Source of the DNA: Sebastes aleutianus
Taxonomy: Eukaryota; Chordata; Actinopteri; Perciformes; Sebastidae
DNA length: 64,000 bases
Assembly: GCA_916700875.1 (NCBI GenBank)
Contig: CAKAKS010000001.1
Span: forward strand, 18,646,456 to 18,710,455
Direction: 5' to 3'
In this document: positions 10,849-23,374 of the stretch, in pieces
Layout of the letters: each line of letters begins with the position of its first letter
Position numbering within the stretch: the stretch's first letter is position 1
Translations under genes and position numbers: made by a program
Notes under the pieces: model-generated
Told to the model about the DNA's origin: nothing
What the model saw: the letters and a program-made list of their open reading frames with translations, nothing else
The model's database searches: none

Positions 10849-12797
10849 CCAGGCAGCTCAGAAGCTATAATCCCACATCCTGTTTTTATTTTATTTTGCC
10901 TTTCAGAGAAGGAACACCAAGTTCAAATTCAAGGTCAACTTTTACTTCCCCTGTTACAAGTACAGAATTCATTTTTATTTCATCTCCCCGCTTTAAATTC
11001 ATCTCGCTTGTAAACGTTATTCATGGGATTATATAATTATTAAGATTGTATTATGTAAGGTACAATAGACCTGTAATAAATTATCAATGATCCCATCATG
11101 TAATACCGCTGTTCTCTGTGTAGATACATGGGCGCTTGAGACAGAACCAGCCTCTGAGCCCTGTGGGGAAACAAAGGCATCAAAGCAACCAAAATACTCA
11201 TGTGTATGCACAATCATGCAGTTGCAGAGACGTGGACACACACACACACACATAGAAACATACAAGCACACGCACACAGAGGGGTGTGAACACTACGACA
11301 CATGTGCACGCACATACACTACCATACTTGCCAGCAGTCGCACATACACACACATGCAAATGCAGACAGTCGCGTTTCAGAGTTTGAGTAACCATGGCGA
11401 CAGCAAAGCCCAAAGGTTTGTTACTGAAACCTAGTTAATTATATAGAGAGAGAGAGAGAGAGAGTAATGTCGATACTCGAGGGAAAGTGTTTCACCATCT
11501 GTTAAAACCAACATGTAGCCTCCTGTCGAGTGGATACAGTGTAACTGTGTGTGTTTGAGGTGTGTGTGTGTGTGTTCGTGCACTGGCCCCAGTTGTTGCA
11601 CGGGCAAAAACAAACTCCCTCCTCCCGTTGTGCCCAACACATGGAGGCTATAACAGTTTATTTTCCTTATTGGCATTAGACGACTAATTGGAATAGCTAA
11701 TAGCGAGCAGCTAAATAAAGCGTGCTATAGTATCTTCTGCCGCCAATTAACGGAGCGGGGAAGGGACGGGATCAGGGTGATAAGTTATACAACTACATAC
11801 AGAGCAACAGGGAAGGAGAGGAGGAGGAGAGTGCGAGGTGTCAGGGGATGGAGGGAGGGCGAGAGGGAGGGGTGACGAAGAGTGAGTGAGAGAGACGGAG
11901 ACAAAGTGAAAGAGAGTTGAGGGTGGAGGAGGGAGAAGCAGGACTAAATTTGCTTGGGAACATAAAACAACAAGATGGAGTGTACTTCTTCTTCTTCTTC
12001 TTTCTTGGGAGGTAAGTAATCACACAGAGGGGGGGAGAAAGGGGGAGAGAGGCACATAGAGAGGGGGGAGGATGGATTGATGCATCAGTGAAGGACAAGA
12101 GCTAAATGCTTAAAACCTGGCAGGACAGAGGAGGAGGAAGTTGGTCGGTGAGACTAAAGACATTTGCTGTTTGGCTCAGAAAATAAATTGATATTTAACC
12201 ACCTGTATGTGTGTGTGTGTGTGTGTGGGGGGATTATGTGAGAAGTCTTAATGATGATGATGATGACGACAGTCTAAAATCTCCTTTACGTGAAGCTCTG
12301 TGTTAAACCAGAGCTTTCTGTGGCCCTCCATCTTATTTGTCTTTCTCTCTGCTCTCTGCTCTCTCCCCCCCTTTATTCCCCAGGTCCCAGTGCAACCTGT
12401 TTGTGTATTCCTCCCTCTCTCCCACTCCACTCTCCATCTCTCTCTCTCTCTCTCCCTCTCTACCCACTTGTCCTAACCACCATTATACCTCTTTCAGGCA
12501 TTTCATTTCTAGCCATCATTTAGTCGGTCCACTTGAGAATGCCAATCAATTTGCCGGCGTCCTTATGGAAAAAAAAGGACAAAGCTACTTATACGGCGCA
12601 GGATAAAAGAAGACATGGTGCTACAGCTTCATCTGAGATTAAATGAGATTAAAGCACGGATAAATTGATCCTTAGGATGAAATAAAACATCAGTTTTCAG
12701 CGCAGGAGGGTAAAGGTTAAAAGAAGAACAAAAAACTACAAGAATTAAGAAATTAACAAGATTAAAGCATCGCTGTATTCATTAAGCAGTTAAAGAC
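10849..12797. other. Intronic sequence with CA, GA and pyrimidine tracts
   Basis: CA-rich 11230-11360, (GA)n 11443-11464, purine-rich 11810-12080, (GT)n 12208-12228, pyrimidine-rich 12330-12475. Open frames here are low-complexity. Confidence 0.5.
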
Positions 12798-13863
12798 TAG
12801 GGCTGGGACGATACACATATCCCTTGATTCAATACTAACACGATACTTGGGTGCCGATTCGATATGTATTGCGATTTTTAAGTATTACGATTCTACAAGA
12901 ATTGTGATTCGATATTATGATTTATTGCGATTTTTGTTAACTTTTTTAACACTAGACCATGGGAAAAAGTTGAATCATACACTTCTAGGGACTTTTATTT
13001 TGGAAAATATCTAAACTAATACAGTAAAAATGTCCTGAAGTCAAATATATCAGTCATTGTCAGGCATTATTTATTAATCTTTTACAAGCGACCCAGAAAC
13101 CAAAGAATAAAGACATTTCCCTCACAAATTAGTGGCATTTTCTTTTTAATTTATAAGGGACATGTAATGTTTTATACTTCTGGTGAATGTAATCCAATCA
13201 ATGTTATTTCCATATATGTATTTTGTATATACAGTTCCCTTTGTTAACACCTTATTTTGAAAACCAGATGTAGTCACACGTGTAGACTTCCGCTAACTTC
13301 GCCAAGTCGCTAGCTCTTACAGTTAGCTCCATGCTCTTTATACATTCATGGTCAGCTCCATCTGTGACGTTTAAATGTATTTACCATAAATGTCAGTATA
13401 TGGGTGCTCTACAGTTGTAGCGACTGACGATTTGACCACAGAGATGCGAGTGACGGCTGGCTTGACCACATGTTACCGCAATACGATAACATTCGCTGTC
13501 CATGACAGAGTTAGCATGCAGCTTTAGCCATGATGTCTAGCTCTGCTTTTCCTGGTAATGTGTGAAACCCAAAGTGTTTCCATACTTTACTGTATGTGTA
13601 GTGTTTACCACATTGGATTTAACATGTGAGGGTTCAGGTTGTATCCATGCAGACCCTCCGACGTTTGCTTTGGTTGACGTATACGGAACGGATATGACGT
13701 CACGTTATTCAGACTACAACAGTAAAAGCGGTAACTTCCTGCTACCTCCACATAGACTCAAATTAAGTAAATATATCGATTCTGACATTAAAAAAATTTA
13801 TTTCAAAATCGTAAAAAAAAAATTGCGATATATAGGTGAATTGATTTTTTTCTCCCACCCCTA
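12798..13863 (+). mobile_element. MITE/non-autonomous hAT-like element family 3, copy a
   Basis: 1066-bp element starting TAGGGCTGGGACGATAC and ending TCTCCCACCCCTA. A perfect 8-bp direct repeat TTAAAGAC flanks it (12790-12797 and 13864-13871). The interior holds no transposase; an open frame at 13562-13867 is not recognisable as a protein. A long inverted-orientation relative lies at 31677-32776. Confidence 0.88.
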
Positions 13864-13871
13864 TTAAAGAC

Positions 13872-14596
13872 AAAGTTAGCTAATAGTTGTCCCAGGTAGA
13901 TCAACATAGGGATGCATGAATACTGTAAGGCTAAAAAGATTATTTTAAAAATAGATTTAGTTTCTTATTTTTTAAGAGATTTTTTTTCTCAAGCTCTTTG
14001 CATGTGTGTTTTATTGGCTTCCTTTGGCCTTTCAGCAAATGTAACTCCAGAGTCTCACTGTGAATGTGCTTCCCCTTAATACCCAGTATGATATAAAAGG
14101 CCTGTATTTCACCTCAAGGCTGTGACTTTGACGTACGAAGACAAAGTGAACGGGGAGAAATGCTGTTTCATCTTAACAACACAAAACATCTCGTCGTACT
14201 TGACTCTTCAAGAATCTACATGTGAGGCGTAAAACAAAACAACCGGCAGCAAAGTCTGTATTTATTTGAGCCGAGCTGGAGTGAGAGCAGATTTCTAATT
14301 GACATGTGATTAACCTAACGTTGCTAATTATCTGTACATTCATGCGTTCACACCTGCAGAGACAATACAACACTTCACGTTCTTCCGCTGTGTAAACCCT
14401 CGTGAGACGGTACAGTTACTACAGTTAGCTACAGTTTGTGTACTTCCTCAACAACTCCACAGAAACCATAAGAGAGAGATACTCATCTCGTCAAATGGTG
14501 CCAACTAGCCAAATCCAAATCAATGAATTATAACATTATCAATAATCCTTGGATATTTGATTGACAACTTTTTTCTTTTCTTTGTATTTAGCAATG
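13872..14596. other. No feature recognised
   Basis: A short open frame near 14100-14240 (+) was examined and shows no family resemblance. Confidence 0.45.
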
Positions 14597-14604
14597 CTAA
14601 AATG

Positions 14605-14952
14605 TAGGGCTGACCTGAATGCTTTTAAGATTCAAAGCTTTGACCTTTGTCATGGTAATCGATCTCCAAATCAGTATTCAAATGCTTTGTTTTTTGTTTG
14701 TTTTTATACATATAAGTATGTAACAATGATCTATGAATCCCAAAATAGCCCATGAAATTAGGAATAATCCCACAACATTATTCATTATTCATATTAAACA
14801 TTAATTATTATTAGTTAATTCCAGACGGATATCGCTGTTTGTTATGTGTAGAGCTATACAGTAGTGTGTGTACAGCACCGAAGCTTTGAATACCTTCAAA
14901 TATATCTCACCGAAGCTTCGAAGCCCAAAAAATAGCATTCAGGACAGCCCTA
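14605..14952 (+). mobile_element. hAT-like MITE family 4, copy a with perfect 8-bp duplication
   Basis: It starts TAGGGCTGACCTGAATGC and ends GCATTCAGGACAGCCCTA. The flanking direct repeat is CTAAAATG (14597-14604 and 14953-14960). The internal CGAAGCTTCGAAG motif is shared with 27040-27216. Confidence 0.9.
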
Positions 14953-14960
14953 CTAAAATG

Positions 14961-16807
14961 ACTGGTGTATAAATCAATCAAGAAAAAAATAACTCTATTA
15001 CTCTAGTACTCTAAAATAATTCTAGTGTTGATCAGCAATTCGTTTTGTGTTTTAAGCTGTTAGCGGGACCACACAAGTAATTTAACAACACAAATTAGGG
15101 CTTTGCTGATTTGTGATTGGCATTTTTCATTTCATAGACAAAATGTTTAATTAGTTAATTGAAAATTTGACATTTTGATCTAAAATGAATAGTTTTACCC
15201 CCAAGTTCCTAAGAGTTCTTTAAGTTGTACTCAAGCTGGATTTAAATATATTTTCATTTGGCTGTTTTGTTATAGAGGACTGTTTAGTAAATTGTTGCAT
15301 CTTTGTTTCGATAATTCATCTTTAAGACATATTTGATTTTACAGATATAAGAGGTTGTCTATTAGCTTGATTACCAATGCGAGTTATTTAAAAAAAAAAA
15401 AATTATCAAAACTGACTCATCCTCCTTCTATAATCCTGGACACAAAAAGGAGGTAACTCAGTGACTTATAGCCAATTTGTTCTGCAAGTTTCTAAGATAC
15501 ATTACTGTGGTGGTACAATAGGTGGAGATCTTGCATGCATAAAGCTCCACCCCTCCGCTGGTGAACAAAGAGCTGGATGAATTATTTCTTTCTTTCTAAA
15601 AAAGACACTCCACACTGGTGTGATTGAATAGTTTCAGACTCTGTATACATTTAATAAATCATACTATAGATCACAATGCAACCTGATGGCAGATGATATA
15701 AGCCTGTTGCCTGACAGTCTTAGTATTTTGTCTTTACAAAAAGTAAGCTGCTTTGAATCTATATCATCATGCTCAGCTGACCAGACATCCAGATGTTCAA
15801 CAGGTTAGCTCTCCTTCTAAACCTTTAGCAACATAACTATTGGATAAAGGATTTATCTGCTTTCATTAAGAGCATGCAAGTACAACCATTCAGAATATGA
15901 TCAACCAATACGACCAACATGCAAATATGTGACAGAGGAAGGTTTTACGTTGATGATGAGGACTGACTGGTAATGAAAACTTTATATTGCCAGGTGAACG
16001 TAACCACAGTATTTTACTCACAAACTCACAATCATGGGTCATTATTTTTTGACCAGCTTTGTTTGTTGCAACATCCTTATCAAGTATATAGCAAAGTAGG
16101 ACATGAATACATGGACCATCTGAGTCCAAATCCTATTGTATTGCACGGTGCTGTCCATACAACCACCTGTTTTTCCTAACTCTCATCTGCACCATTAGAC
16201 TATTTTCCTTTTAAGTTGTTGGATAAATTAATGTTTTGCATGTTTTTTGCTGGGAATTCGGAGGGATTGAGCAGCTAACCTACTTTTACTTAGACAATAA
16301 TTGCCTGCACAGGGCTATTAAACTGATACCATGAGGGATAACTAGACCATAAATTACTGCAATTTACTGCAGACGCACTAATAGTTCCTGTAGGAATATG
16401 ACTGCTATTTTTCATTAAGTATAAAAAGAAAGCAAAATTATCCCCCATTATAACAGTCTGCAATTAGCATCACTGTCGGATTTTGTATGATGGGGGAACA
16501 TATTACAATATAATGTGATGCAATACAACAATATCACAATTAATTTCCATAAGAGCCTAATATACCACTGTCGGGATGGATGAACACGTCCCTGACAAAA
16601 ACTGGAATGGATTGCATCATATTGTTCAGGTGTTCATGTTATTGTGTCCACCGTCATTTTACATTAAAATATAAAGTGGTACATATACAACAAAGTGTAA
16701 TTTGAGGAGTAGAGATTGACCAATAATGGAGAGAATATTATCTTATCGCAGCTATATTGTATTATTGGATATATGTGATGTTATTATAGAGAGCACGGAC
16801 AGGTTTA
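14961..16807. other. A/T-rich intronic sequence, no feature recognised
   Basis: No MITE ends or exons seen; a poly-A run lies near 15390-15402. Confidence 0.45.
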
Positions 16808-17000
16808 CAGTGGTGGAATGTAACTAAGTACATTTACTCAAGTACTGTACTTAGTACAGTTTTGAGGTATTTGTACTTTACTTTTGAGGTATTTGTACTT
16901 TACTTTTGAGGTATTTGTACTTTACTTGAGTATTTCCCTTATAAGTGTAACATTCTACTTACACTACATTTCAGAGGGAAATATTGTACTTTTTACTCCT
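16808..17000 (+). mobile_element. Truncated element beginning CAGTGGTGGAATG, with internal 22-bp tandem repeat
   Basis: The sequence after CAGTGGTGGAATGTAACTAA matches a common fish non-autonomous element with tandem ACTT/AAGTAC motifs. Three perfect copies of a 22-bp unit (ending TTTGTACTTTAC) lie at 16860-16925. The expected right terminus (CCACCACTG) is missing. Confidence 0.65.
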
Positions 17001-17070
17001 TATAAATCTAAAAATAACTGAAAATGAAAGTAATCGTTCGTTGCAGCCCTATTATACTTTATGTATAAAA

Positions 17071-17165
17071 GTGAATATCCACCGAGATATTAAAATTTGC
17101 TCTGATTGTTTCAACTTTTAAATACTAATATCAGTACTGGATTCAATAATTTAGTACGAGCCAGG
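17071..17165 (+). repeat. Dispersed repeat, copy paired with 19192-19275
   Basis: The segment CCGAGATATTAAAATTTGCT to GTACGAGCCA recurs at 19192-19275 with moderate divergence (GCCGAGATATCAAAAGTTGCT to GTACGGGCCA). Identity of the parent element is unknown. Confidence 0.6.
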
Positions 17166-17628
17166 TTCTAGCTTCTACTGTAATATTGTCTCATTCAGAT
17201 TGTGACTGTCGGAGTCGCTTGAATTGAATCAGACTAGTATCTGGAAGAGCGCCAGAGGGTGCTGGTGGTGCAGCTGCACCCGGTCCTGGGGCCCCAAGGG
17301 GCCCACACGAGCCTTCTACAGATGCTCTGTGTGCTGATGAGCTGTGCACATAAAAGTGTGTGTGTGTGTTTGGATGGAGTAAAGGTGCGCCAGTGTTTTG
17401 CACCCATGTTCTGCCAGTGAAAGCTTAATATTTCTGTGTATGCAGCACCCAAAGGGCCGAGCTGTGGTGTGAGAGAACTGCCCACAGGTAATGAATGCAA
17501 ATTAATTGTGAGGTGTAGGCAAATAAAAATCATTGGTCACCAAGTCTGAATTAAAAACACATCAATAGCAGTTGAACCAGTGTCGACTCCATTAGCTGAG
17601 AACAGACTCTGGAGGATCCTTGTCCTGA

Positions 17629-18545
17629 CCAGTGGCGTAAATATCGACGGTGCAACCAGTGCAGCGCACCGAGGCCCACAATCACCTTCCTACACCGCAC
17701 TGTATCCAATATATGCACTTCTGTTGCGTCATGTAAACAAACCACGTAGGCTACCTATCAGCTGTGCGCTCGAGATCAGACTGGACACGTAACCACTTAT
17801 CTTCCTTCGTTTGTTCTTTTTAAACAGAAAACACACGTTTAATATTGTGATATTTACTGGAAATGACATACAATATAGCCAACAGCAGTAGGAAACGTTC
17901 AGCTCCCTGGCGATCTCCCTCCAGCCAGCTGGAGTGAAATGAGGAGGTATCGTTTGATTTCAACTTCGCCAATCTGCCGCTCCCATCCACTGAGGCGATT
18001 TCAAAATGAGCGACAGGAATAAATAGAAACAGTTGGGCGTCTAACAAAAATTCAGCTCAAAACGGCGTGCCACGTCGCGCTGCGTCGCTCACGGCCAGGA
18101 CATTCCAATAAAAAAGGACATGGTCCATAAAAGCAGTGTTGTTTTTGACTTTGTGGAGCACAAGACCTGTATGATAAACTTCCAATGGGTGAGTACTGGT
18201 TTCTTTTTTGTTATTATGGAGTGGGATCAGGGATTTAAATCTATAGCACTGTAATTGTTACGTCTCATATGTTGGAAAATGTGCACCAGTAATCTGTGTC
18301 TGTGAGAACAATGGGCGGCTGAGTCCAGGGCAGGCTGGTAAATTAGCGTTGATAAATTAGGCACTCCGGCTGCTGTCCGTGGTGCTGATCACAGGCTGGT
18401 TTGCAGTATGGGACTTGCATAGTGAGCCTCTCCATGGTGGCATAGCAATGATCTAGAGTGGTTGTGTGTGCACAAGCGTGCGCTTGTGTTTGGGGCAAGG
18501 GCCCAAGAAAAAAATCTGCACCGGGGCCAATCACAATTATGTTAC
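17629..18545 (+). mobile_element. Possible MITE with CACCGAGGCCC/GGGCCC ends
   Basis: A start near CCAGTGGCGTAAATATCG and the near-inverted pair GCAGCGCACCGAGGCCCA (about 17660) and CTGCACCGGGGCC (about 18518) suggest one element. The interior includes CpG-rich, non-coding sequence. Boundaries and classification are uncertain. Confidence 0.35.
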
Positions 18546-18760
18546 GTTGCTGTTCCTGATACAGCATGATGTCAGCGGCTGTTTGTTTTGAGTAAAACTG
18601 ACTTGGACATATAGCCATGTTGAGATCAGTTGAGGAAATACCAAGCACCGCCCACCGGAGCACAGCCAATAGGAACGCTCAATAGGATTGTTCTCTCTCT
18701 CTGAAATGACCTGTGATTGGCCAAATCTTTTTTTTAAAGCCTGAAAACACGCTGTTCAGA
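18546..18760 (+). repeat. Dispersed repeat shared with 19277-19345 and 43412-43680
   Basis: The first part (TGATACAGCATGATGTCAGC, GTAAAACTGACT) recurs at 19277-19345. The second (GAGATCAGTTGAGGAAATACC, ACCTGTGATTGGCCAAA, TTAAAGCCTGAAAACA) recurs at 43412-43560. This implies a composite repeat family. Confidence 0.65.
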
Positions 18761-19191
18761 CAAGACTACAACACAAACTACACGGAAGCACCAAAACCGC
18801 AAAGTTATATCTAGTGAAGCCTGTCTTGCAAAACAGTGATGGCTGCGGTCGGAGGACGCCGGGGAGACCGTAGCTTTGGTCTCCAGGGCCGGAGTCTCTG
18901 CTCCTCTGCCTGCTTGCCTTCATTCACACACCGCGCTCGTTCTCGCTATATGACGTCTATGTAGAGCGAGCACAAACGCGAGCCAGAGTAACAGGACACT
19001 GACTTTCGTTGACTTAACGGCCACAGGTGTCACTGTTCGCAAGCATTTCTGATTCTTACAAACAGTCCCTATAAAACTATTATTTTGTTATTTTAATCCT
19101 TTTTAAAGTCACCAGAATGCAGATTTCAAAGTCTCTGAAACTCAAATGTTTGAAATCTTCCCTATTTTTAAGGTCTCAGGGTTGGCAAGTA

Positions 19192-19345
19192 TACGCCGAG
19201 ATATCAAAAGTTGCTCCGATTGTTTCAACTTTTTTAAATACTGATATCAGCACCAAATTCAGTACGGGCCACTGGGCCAAACCAATCGCCTGATACATCA
19301 TGATGTCAGCGCCTTAAGTAAAACTGACTCTGACATATAGAACCA
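19192..19345 (+). repeat. Dispersed repeat, second copies of 17071-17165 and 18546-18612 segments
   Basis: 19192-19275 matches 17071-17165, and 19277-19345 matches 18546-18612. The two segments are adjacent here but separated by 1.4 kb in the other locus, so the upstream locus probably carries an insertion between them (the candidate element at 17629-18545). Confidence 0.6.
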
Positions 19346-19450
19346 GGCCTCTTTTCCACTTTAGTGTGAGAAACCTCTCTCCTTCCATCCCCTCAAGGAC
19401 TGAAATCCACTCATTTTCCATCTAACAGGCCCCCAAACATGTAGGCGGTG

Positions 19451-19465
19451 CCCCCCCCCCCCCCC
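19451..19465 (+). repeat. Poly-C run
   Basis: Fifteen consecutive C; a second C run lies at about 19617-19627, followed by (CA)n to 19651. Confidence 0.9.
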
Positions 19466-19679
19466 TCCAGAGCACCACCAGCTCTACTATCCAACTATCC
19501 ATGTGTGTGTGCGCACCTGTCAGTCTAATGCTCGGTGAGTTGTCGGTAATTGCTGGACCGTGGCGACCCAATGAACCTCCTGTAACGGAGCTCAGAGAGG
19601 AAGAGAGAAAGAGTACCCCCCCCCCCCACCACACACACACACACACACACATAGACAGACAACAACACTGCGCGCAGGC

Positions 19680-19817
19680 TCAGCGCGAGACGAAGAAGAA
19701 GAAGAAGAGGATAGAACGTGGAGGAGGAGGATAGAATGATAGAACGTGGAGGATAGAACGTTAGAACGTGGAGCAGGATAGAACGATAGAACGTGGAGGA
19801 TAGAACGATAGAACGTG
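19680..19817 (+). repeat. Minisatellite of GGATAGAACGATAGAACGTGGA-like units
   Basis: After a GAA run, units with the words GGATAGAACG and ATAGAACGTGGA repeat with small length changes up to 19817. It lies immediately upstream of the CpG-rich candidate first exon. Confidence 0.85.
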
Positions 19818-20002
19818 CGTGCGCTGGAGCTGGAGGCGACACCTGTCACCCTGGTTACTAAACACAGTCAGTCGGTTTGTTTTAGAGGCGTCCTGAAGAC
19901 TTGCGGGATAAATAGTCGCACCTTTTTTGCGCTCAGGGAGAGACACGGAGACCGGGGAGCTAAAAGACGCTGGAGAGGAAAAACGGGACTTTATCAGAGG
20001 TT

Positions 20003-20004
<2 letters not shown>

Positions 20005-20034
<30 letters not shown>
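20005..20034 (+). repeat. (CT)n microsatellite in candidate first exon
   Basis: Pure CT repeat of 15 units directly after the possible donor at 20000, followed by a CA tract. Confidence 0.95.
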
Positions 20035-20044
<10 letters not shown>

Positions 20045-20174
20045 TCACACTAACCCACAGTAGAGTGAACCAACAGGACAGGGAGGGAGATAAACTAGTG
20101 CACATCGCGGAGCTCCGGTTGCGGGCAGACCGAGCATCCTCTCTCCTCCTCCCGGTCCCTCCGTCACTCCGTCC

Positions 20175-20178
<4 letters not shown>

Positions 20179-20210
<32 letters not shown>
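20179..20210 (+). repeat. (GA)n microsatellite in candidate first exon
   Basis: About 16 uninterrupted GA/AG units. Such purine tracts near promoters can bind GAGA-type factors, but nothing here proves this. Confidence 0.95.
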
Positions 20211-20211
<1 letters not shown>

Positions 20212-20322
20212 CTGCAGCTGCCTTAACGGGACTTAACGGACCTCGCGTTCATATCTATCAAGTTGAGAGGATGATTTGACACCTTGCAGGAGAGAGAGAG
20301 GCTGGAAAAATGGATAACAGAG

Positions 20323-20859
20323 GTATGATCTGTGTCAGTGCATTCTGTATATAGATGAAAAAAAGGGTGATGCAGGTTCATGCAGGTTATAGGCGGCTTT
20401 TATATTGCTTATACTGAAAAGGCTTTTTTACTCTGCTTGTTTATATGCAGCTATACCTGCTGGACTAAAAAAAAAAAAGAGATTTATTTAAACAGCAGGG
20501 CTTCAGAGAGTTATACAGGCACAGAGAGGGAGATTAAAGTGAGAGATTATACTTTGTAAAGAGACAGTATTCCCACTTGCATGTTTTTCTCTCATCTCTC
20601 CCATCGCTCTCTTCTCTTCGCTGCATCCCTCTCATATGAGCAGCAGTGTGGTTTTCATGTGTGAATAATTGTTGTTGTGTCAGAAGGGTCTCTTCATCCA
20701 TGACAATATCTGCACCCCCCCTCCTCCTCTCCATCTCCACCACCTCAACATAAGGGCCTCTATGTGCTTTGATGCTCCATGTTGTGCAGGACATCATACA
20801 CACAAACTAAAATGTTGCGTCATTTTCTGCAAAAACTGCCTCTCACATGATGTAAAGTA
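20323..20859. other. Start of candidate flrt1 intron 1
   Basis: Follows the possible donor at 20323. Non-repeat, no open frame of interest. Confidence 0.4.
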
Positions 20860-21669
20860 TAGGGGTGTAAAGGACATATCAATATACACATGAGTATCGT
20901 GATATTATGTTTCATCGATTCTCTAAAAACGCTGTATGGATTTTTTAATTAACCTCCTGAAAAGCCGGCAGACCCGGTGGCTTTATATTCTGTATTTCTG
21001 GCTCAGTTTTAAAGCTATAGAAAGTTACTGCGATGGTATGAAACTAGCAACCCTATTGGTACCAACCATGTCATACTTGCATGTCACGAAGGAGGCTAAA
21101 TAACGCTCCAAAGTTATGCAAATTTGTTGGCGAGGAAAAACTGGCATGGCCATTTTCAAAAGGGGTCCCTTGACCTTTGACCTCAAGATATGTGAATGAA
21201 AATGGGTACCCGCAAGTCTCCCCTTTACAGACATGCCCACTTTATGCTAATTCCACACAGTTTTGGGACAAAAACCATGTCGTTTTTTTTGCATGCAGCA
21301 CAAAAGTGTTATTTTCGCCTATTCTAAAATGGTGTATTTGAATATTCCTGCATACTGGGGTCACTAAACAGTGTTGGAATTGCATAAATGGGTAGGACTT
21401 TAAAGCTGAGACTCTTGTGGATCCAATTGTATTATTCATGTGTATTGATGTTAGCCCCCATAGTAGCAGTTTCACATAGTGGCTTTTTTAACATTTTATA
21501 CTTATGGTGGTTTCTTTATACTATGACAGTTTTCCTAAAATTAAATTTGAAAAAACCTGCAATATATCACCTTGCTTACAGTGTCCCAATATATCGCAAT
21601 ATATTGTATCGTTACCCCTGTATCATGATACGTATTGTATTGCCAGATTCGTGCCAATACACAGCCCTA
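20860..21669 (+). mobile_element. MITE family 2, copy a (TAGGGGTGTAA ends)
   Basis: It begins TAGGGGTGTAAAGGACATA and ends CACAGCCCTA, with ATCG/TATCGAT-rich subterminal sequence. Its interior (about 21005-21265) is nearly the same as family 1 interior sequence, although the ends differ. No coding capacity. Confidence 0.75.
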
Positions 21670-21688
21670 ATGTAAACAAGCATACATC

Positions 21689-21752
21689 TGCACACACACA
21701 CAAACACACACACACACACACACACAAACACACACAAACACACACACACACG
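21689..21752 (+). repeat. (CA)n microsatellite, interrupted
   Basis: CA repeat with AAAC interruptions, directly following the MITE at 20860-21669. Confidence 0.9.
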
Positions 21753-22874
21753 CACAGGATTAGCAGTCATACAAGGCCATATTGAGACAGCAGATTAGGA
21801 TGAGATTCTCCGGGCCAAAGCGGTACAGAACATGGGATTAAAGAAGAAAGGCAGAGATGGATGGATGGATGGATGAACAAGGGAAAGAGCGTGAGAGGCA
21901 AAGAGACCAAAAGGGGGGCAAGAGAGAAAAAGTGAGAGAACATGAGATTAAAGTGTAATGTCCTAGAGAGGGAGAGAGAAAGCGAGAATCCAGGGCAAGT
22001 CATGCAGTTAGAGTGAACTGCACATTGGCAGAATGTGGAGGGAATAAAGAAGAGGAGAAGGCAGCAGACACTCTTTCTCTATCGCCTCCCTTTTGATCTC
22101 CTCTTATTCACCCATCCGACAGCAGGAGAGGAGCGCTGCTTATATAACTCTCCATTTGAAACACAATAAACCAAGAAGGGGTTGGGAGGAAGAAAAAAAA
22201 ACACACAATAGGCATCTTGCAGATTGTTAAATTGCCAAACAAAATTAAAAAAAATAAAACCTGCAGATATCAGTATCGTCTCTGAGCCTGAATGGCAGTA
22301 TTTTTTTCATTTCCTGAAATCTGTTACAGGCATCATTCATCCTAACAAGAGGCCCGAACTTGGCTGTTTAAAATCCTCTGCGGCACCTGTGTGAAGCTCA
22401 GCTGACCGAGCTTCTGTTAAGTTTTTCACAGCACATATGTTAAAAGATATGTTAGTGCCAATGCATTTAGCACAGCATGTGTCGGCTGTTAACACACTTA
22501 GCTGTACAAGCAAGTTGCTGATGCCAACAGGAGGCCAATATAAGACTAATAAAAGATGTCATACAATATTAAAATATGATCCAATCCAGCCTGATTTACC
22601 TTTAAAACAGCAAGTAAGGTATTAGATCTCCTTTCATAGCAATAGCTGCATTTTATAATGTTCTGTAGGACTGGACTGATTCTCTATGTAGACTTTACCA
22701 TATTGAGGCTCAGTACTTAATCTGAAGCTGATGAGATTTACTGGAAAACACAAAACAATCCTTGCATGTGTGGTGTTTGTTGTTTTGGCATCCTTCTGAT
22801 TTTTTAGGGGCAGTGCAATAAGCTAAAGACATAACATTTACATATACAATTTGATAAGGTGAATGTGTTAGCAT
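21753..22874. other. Intronic sequence, purine-rich at its start
   Basis: GGAT repeats and purine-rich DNA at 21855-22060; otherwise nothing recognised. Confidence 0.45.
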
Positions 22875-23374
22875 AGTGTTTCCCAAACTTTTTTTCTGGG
22901 GACCCACTTTTTAAAAATGACAAACCATCGTGACCCAATTCACAACAGGTCTTATATCTATAAATCTGAGAATTTATAGCGAATTTGTGCGTAAATGAAC
23001 GTTCCTAACCATTTTAACTGTCATTTCCACATCACCTCATATTATCTTGAATAGGTAAACCAGCCATTTTGAAGAGATACGTTTAATAAATCTCAACTTT
23101 GTTTGTGCAATTGAAAACATATACACATGTTAAATACTTTATAAATGAGACTAAATAAATGCATTTAGGTGGAGTTAACATGTAACAATGTTATAAGTAG
23201 GCTACAAATATCAGAACAATACGAATATTCAGGCTCCTTCGTGTGGCACAAAAGTGTACTGCAGATATAAATGTTAAATAAAAGACTTGAAGACATTCAA
23301 ATTTATTTGGCGACCCTAATAAAATCTCCTGCGACCCACCTATGGGTCCCGACCCAGTCTTTGGGGATGACTGC
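22875..23374 (+). mobile_element. hAT-like element with GTGTTTCCCAAAC end
   Basis: It starts AGTGTTTCCCAAACTTT and ends CCAGTCTTTGGGGATGACTGC. GTTAGCAT before and GTTAGCAA after match at 7 of 8 positions. Internal GACCCAC/GGGTCCCGACCC repeats are typical of this fish family. Non-coding. Confidence 0.75.

Larger units (their letters stand above)
19840..20322 (+). promoter_or_regulatory. flrt1: CpG-rich candidate promoter and first non-coding exon of flrt1
   Basis: The stretch is visibly richer in CpG than its neighbours (GTCGCACC, TTTGCGCTC, CACATCGCGGAGCTCCGG, GTCCGGATAG). GGGATAAATAG near 19905 is a TATA-like box, suggesting a start site around 19930-19940. Two + strand donors follow: CAGAG/GTTAGT at 20000 and CAGAG/GTATGA at 20323. 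(CT)n and (GA)n tracts lie at 20005-20034 and 20179-20210. It sits about 30 kb upstream of the flrt1 coding exon on the same strand, so it is the best candidate for the flrt1 transcription start. It could instead serve an unrelated non-coding transcript. Confidence 0.4.

Noticed and set aside
13562..13867. 101-codon open frame in the family 3 element
   Set aside because: No transposase motifs (no RNase H-like catalytic residues, zinc finger or dimerisation region); ends with the repeat's poly-A-rich end.
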